Positions 62,376 to 64,000 of a stretch of 64,000 nt of DNA are shown here, piece by piece (the first letter of the stretch is position 1; each line of letters opens with the position of its first letter). Source of the DNA: Phenylobacterium sp. (GTDB lineage: Bacteria; Pseudomonadota; Alphaproteobacteria; Caulobacterales; Caulobacteraceae). The notes beneath the pieces are model-generated. The model had not been told where the DNA came from. It saw nothing but the letters and a program-made list of their open reading frames with translations, and searched no databases. Where the stretch lies: the NCBI RefSeq assembly GCF_030681155.1, contig NZ_JAUXXE010000057.1:34383-98382 (forward strand). The letters run 5' to 3'. The position numbers and the translations under genes are program-made.

Positions 62376-62936
62376 ATGTATGGTGAGGCGATGCCTCGTC
62401 CTCTTCCCACAGCCGCGGAAGCCGCCGCCATACTGTCGCGCAAGCGCACGCGGCCGCAGCACCGCCCGCCGCCGGTCGCCGGCCGCGGTCTGCGCCGACT
62501 GCTGAAGGACCTGGACGAGAAGTTCGGCCAGGGCCCCGGCGCCCTCCAGGCCCGCTGGCGCGAGATCGTCGGGGCTGAGATCGCCAAGCGGACCGAGCCG
62601 GTGAAGCTCACCAAGCCACGCGGCGGCGGCCCCTCGGCGCTGGAGATCCGCGTCGCCGGCGCTTCGGCCGCCCTGATCCAGCATCAGGCGCCGGAGATCG
62701 TCGCGCGGGTGAACCTGTTCCTGGGCTCTGGAACGGTGAACAAGCTCCGCATCGTTCAGGGGCCGCTTAGAAACCTGACCGGTCCTGCGACCAAACCGCC
62801 CCGGCGGCGAACGGCTCCGCTGGACGCCGCCCAGGAAGCCGAACTGGCGAAAAGCCTGGCTGACGCCCCGGACGGCCCTCTGAAAACCGCATTGCTAAGC
62901 TTGGGTCGAGGCGTCCTACGCCGCCACGCCGGTTGA
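62376..62936 (+). CDS. DUF721 (DciA-like) protein
   Basis: A 186-residue protein of the DciA type, the helicase-loading factor that replaces DnaC/DnaI in most bacteria. After a basic disordered N terminus (about 1-45), the KH-like core runs from LRRLLKDLDEKFGQGPGALQARWREIVG to IVARVNLFLGSGTVNKLRIVQGPL, followed by a basic Pro-rich tail. I use the ATG at 62376 because GGGGAG lies six bases upstream; the ATG at 62391 has its GAGG too close. DciA function is inferred from the family. Confidence 0.83.
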   Translation: MYGEAMPRPLPTAAEAAAILSRKRTRPQHRPPPVAGRGLRRLLKDLDEKFGQGPGALQARWREIVGAEIAKRTEPVKLTKPRGGGPSALEIRVAGASAALIQHQAPEIVARVNLFLGSGTVNKLRIVQGPLRNLTGPATKPPRRRTAPLDAAQEAELAKSLADAPDGPLKTALLSLGRGVLRRHAG

Positions 62937-63012
62937 CTTTAGACGCCGCCGCACGTTCCTGCCGGCGGGAATCGCGCTTTACTCTTTCATTCGGACTTCC
63001 GCAGAGGTGCAA

Positions 63013-63624
63013 ATGCCGAACTTCAACCGTCGCCTGCTTGTCGTCGCCGCCCTGGGCGCGCTCGCCCTCGCCGGCTGCTCGAAGGGCGCTGGAACCGTCG
63101 ACACCGCCGACATGACCCTGGGCGATCCGAACGCTAAGGTGAAGATGGTGGAGTACGCGTCCCTCACCTGCAGCCACTGCGGCACGTTCAACAATGACGT
63201 CTTCCCGGCGTTCAAGGCGAAGTACATCGACACCGGCAAGGTGCACTACACCTTCAAGGAATTCCTGACCCCTCCGAACGAGGTCGCCGCCGCCGGCTTC
63301 CTGACCGCGCGCTGCGCCGGCAAGGACAAGTACTTCAACGTCACCGACGCGATCTTCCATGCCCAGCAGGAAATGTTCACGACCGGCGACATGCGCGGCG
63401 TGCTGCTGCGCATCGCCCAATCGGCGGGCCTGACCGAAGAGCAGTTCAACGCCTGCATCACCGATGAAGCGGCGCTGAAGGCCCTCAACGAGCGCGTCGA
63501 AAAGGCCATCAAGGTCGACAAGATCAATGCGACCCCGACCTTCGTGATCAACGGCAAGAAGGTGAAGGAGGGCGAGGTCTCGCTCGCCGAACTCGACGCC
63601 GCCGTCGCCGAAGCCTCGAAGTAA
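63013..63624 (+). CDS. DsbA-family thioredoxin-fold lipoprotein
   Basis: A 203-residue periplasmic protein. The lipobox LAGC puts the lipidated cysteine at about 22 and anchors it to a membrane. The thioredoxin-like active site is C-S-H-C (YASLTCSHCGTF, about 55-58), the cis-proline loop is ATPTFVING near 178, and a helical insert lies between. AGAGG lies six bases before the ATG at 63013; a GTG at 63007 is possible. It is followed by a paralogue after three bases. Confidence 0.88.
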   Translation: MPNFNRRLLVVAALGALALAGCSKGAGTVDTADMTLGDPNAKVKMVEYASLTCSHCGTFNNDVFPAFKAKYIDTGKVHYTFKEFLTPPNEVAAAGFLTARCAGKDKYFNVTDAIFHAQQEMFTTGDMRGVLLRIAQSAGLTEEQFNACITDEAALKALNERVEKAIKVDKINATPTFVINGKKVKEGEVSLAELDAAVAEASK

Positions 63625-63627
63625 GCC

Positions 63628-64000
63628 ATGGCTCAGCCGAACCGCCGTGTCGCTCTCGTCGCCGCACTAGGCGTCCTGATGTTCGCGGCCGGTTCGGCGA
63701 CCGCCGCACCTAGTCCTGGCGAAATGACCTTGGGCAATCCCAAGGCCAAGGTGCAGATGGTGGAATATGCGTCGCTGAGTTGCGTGCACTGCGCGCACTT
63801 CAACAACGAGGTCTTCCCAGCTTTCCGGAAGAAGTACATCGACAGCGGCAAGGTGCATTACACCTTCCGCGAAATCCTGACGCCTCCGAACGAGGTCGCC
63901 GCAGCGGGCTTCATGGTCGCCCGCTGCGCCGGTAAGGATCGCTACTTCGCCGTGCTCGATGCGATGTTCCATGAGTTCGACACCTGGGCGAAATCGGGCG
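63628..64000 (+). CDS. DsbA-family thioredoxin-fold protein, cut by window end
   Basis: The first 124 residues of a paralogue of the preceding gene. A cleavable signal peptide ends in SATAAP, with no lipobox. The active site reads C-V-H-C (YASLSCVHCAHF). TLGNPKAKVQMVEYASLS and LTPPNEVAAAGF are shared almost exactly with its neighbour. The C-terminal part, including the cis-proline, lies beyond the window. Together they look like a duplicated thiol oxidase or isomerase pair with one membrane-bound and one soluble member. Confidence 0.88.
   Translation, partial: MAQPNRRVALVAALGVLMFAAGSATAAPSPGEMTLGNPKAKVQMVEYASLSCVHCAHFNNEVFPAFRKKYIDSGKVHYTFREILTPPNEVAAAGFMVARCAGKDRYFAVLDAMFHEFDTWAKSG

Overview
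This is a gene-dense, high-GC stretch of an alphaproteobacterial chromosome, most likely Caulobacteraceae (Phenylobacterium- or Caulobacter-like). The evidence is a CcrM-type GANTC methyltransferase with three GANTC sites packed into its own leader, an fbcFBC-type cytochrome bc1 operon, a UbiK-type factor, a DciA-type DUF721 protein, and strong GC bias throughout. The genus is an inference; no rRNA or tRNA gene is present to confirm it. I see no phage, IS element, CRISPR array or plasmid gene. About 80 protein genes are supported.

Layout. 1-5.3 kb: bioA, then a minus-strand catabolic set (HSL-type esterase, aldehyde dehydrogenase with a perfect palindrome upstream, SMP-30 lactonase) and a small HigA-like protein. 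5.5-7.8 kb: a 26-residue membrane peptide, a pteridine-reductase-like SDR with folB, and two membrane proteins. 8-11.6 kb: ilvE diverging from a MarR / OmpR-type regulator / histidine kinase operon resembling PetP-PetR. 11.6-18.8 kb: DUF2147, proC-ybjN, ubiK, the overlapping lgt-midA-pgeF operon, chaA and prs. 18.9-24.5 kb: a lipoprotein, rplY-pth-ychF, two tandem dienelactone hydrolases and a GNAT. 24.5-30.8 kb: apt, a two-lobed aspartic protease, petABC, trmL-hemF. 30.8-34.8 kb: a tight minus-strand operon DUF1285-NUDIX-DUF6111-cca-amidotransferase. 35-37.9 kb: MFS, SDR, GNAT. 38-44.1 kb: a tautomerase/TetR pair with a candidate operator, then an MBL-enoyl-CoA hydratase-SDR-SDR-GNAT catabolic operon. 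44.2-46.3 kb: a secreted protein of five four-cysteine modules, a MazG-like protein and a 43-residue ORF. 46.3-55.6 kb: a ThDP enzyme with feruloyl-CoA synthase, an ECF42-like sigma factor with a DGPF protein, DUF898, dihydroorotase, GT9 and YgfZ. 55.7-64 kb: a fluoroacetate-dehalogenase-like hydrolase, tag-rnhB, DUF2332, a SoxR/monooxygenase pair sharing a textbook SoxR box, ccrM, mutY, dciA and two tandem DsbA-like proteins, the last cut by the window end.

Most of the window is housekeeping. The best leads are the five-module cysteine protein, the dehalogenase with a complete defluorinase residue set, the SoxR-controlled monooxygenase, the ccrM leader, two tiny unlisted-length ORFs, and a set of hairpin elements with TCGTC/GACGA ends that sit at convergent gene junctions. 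No single clearly undescribed multi-gene system stands out.
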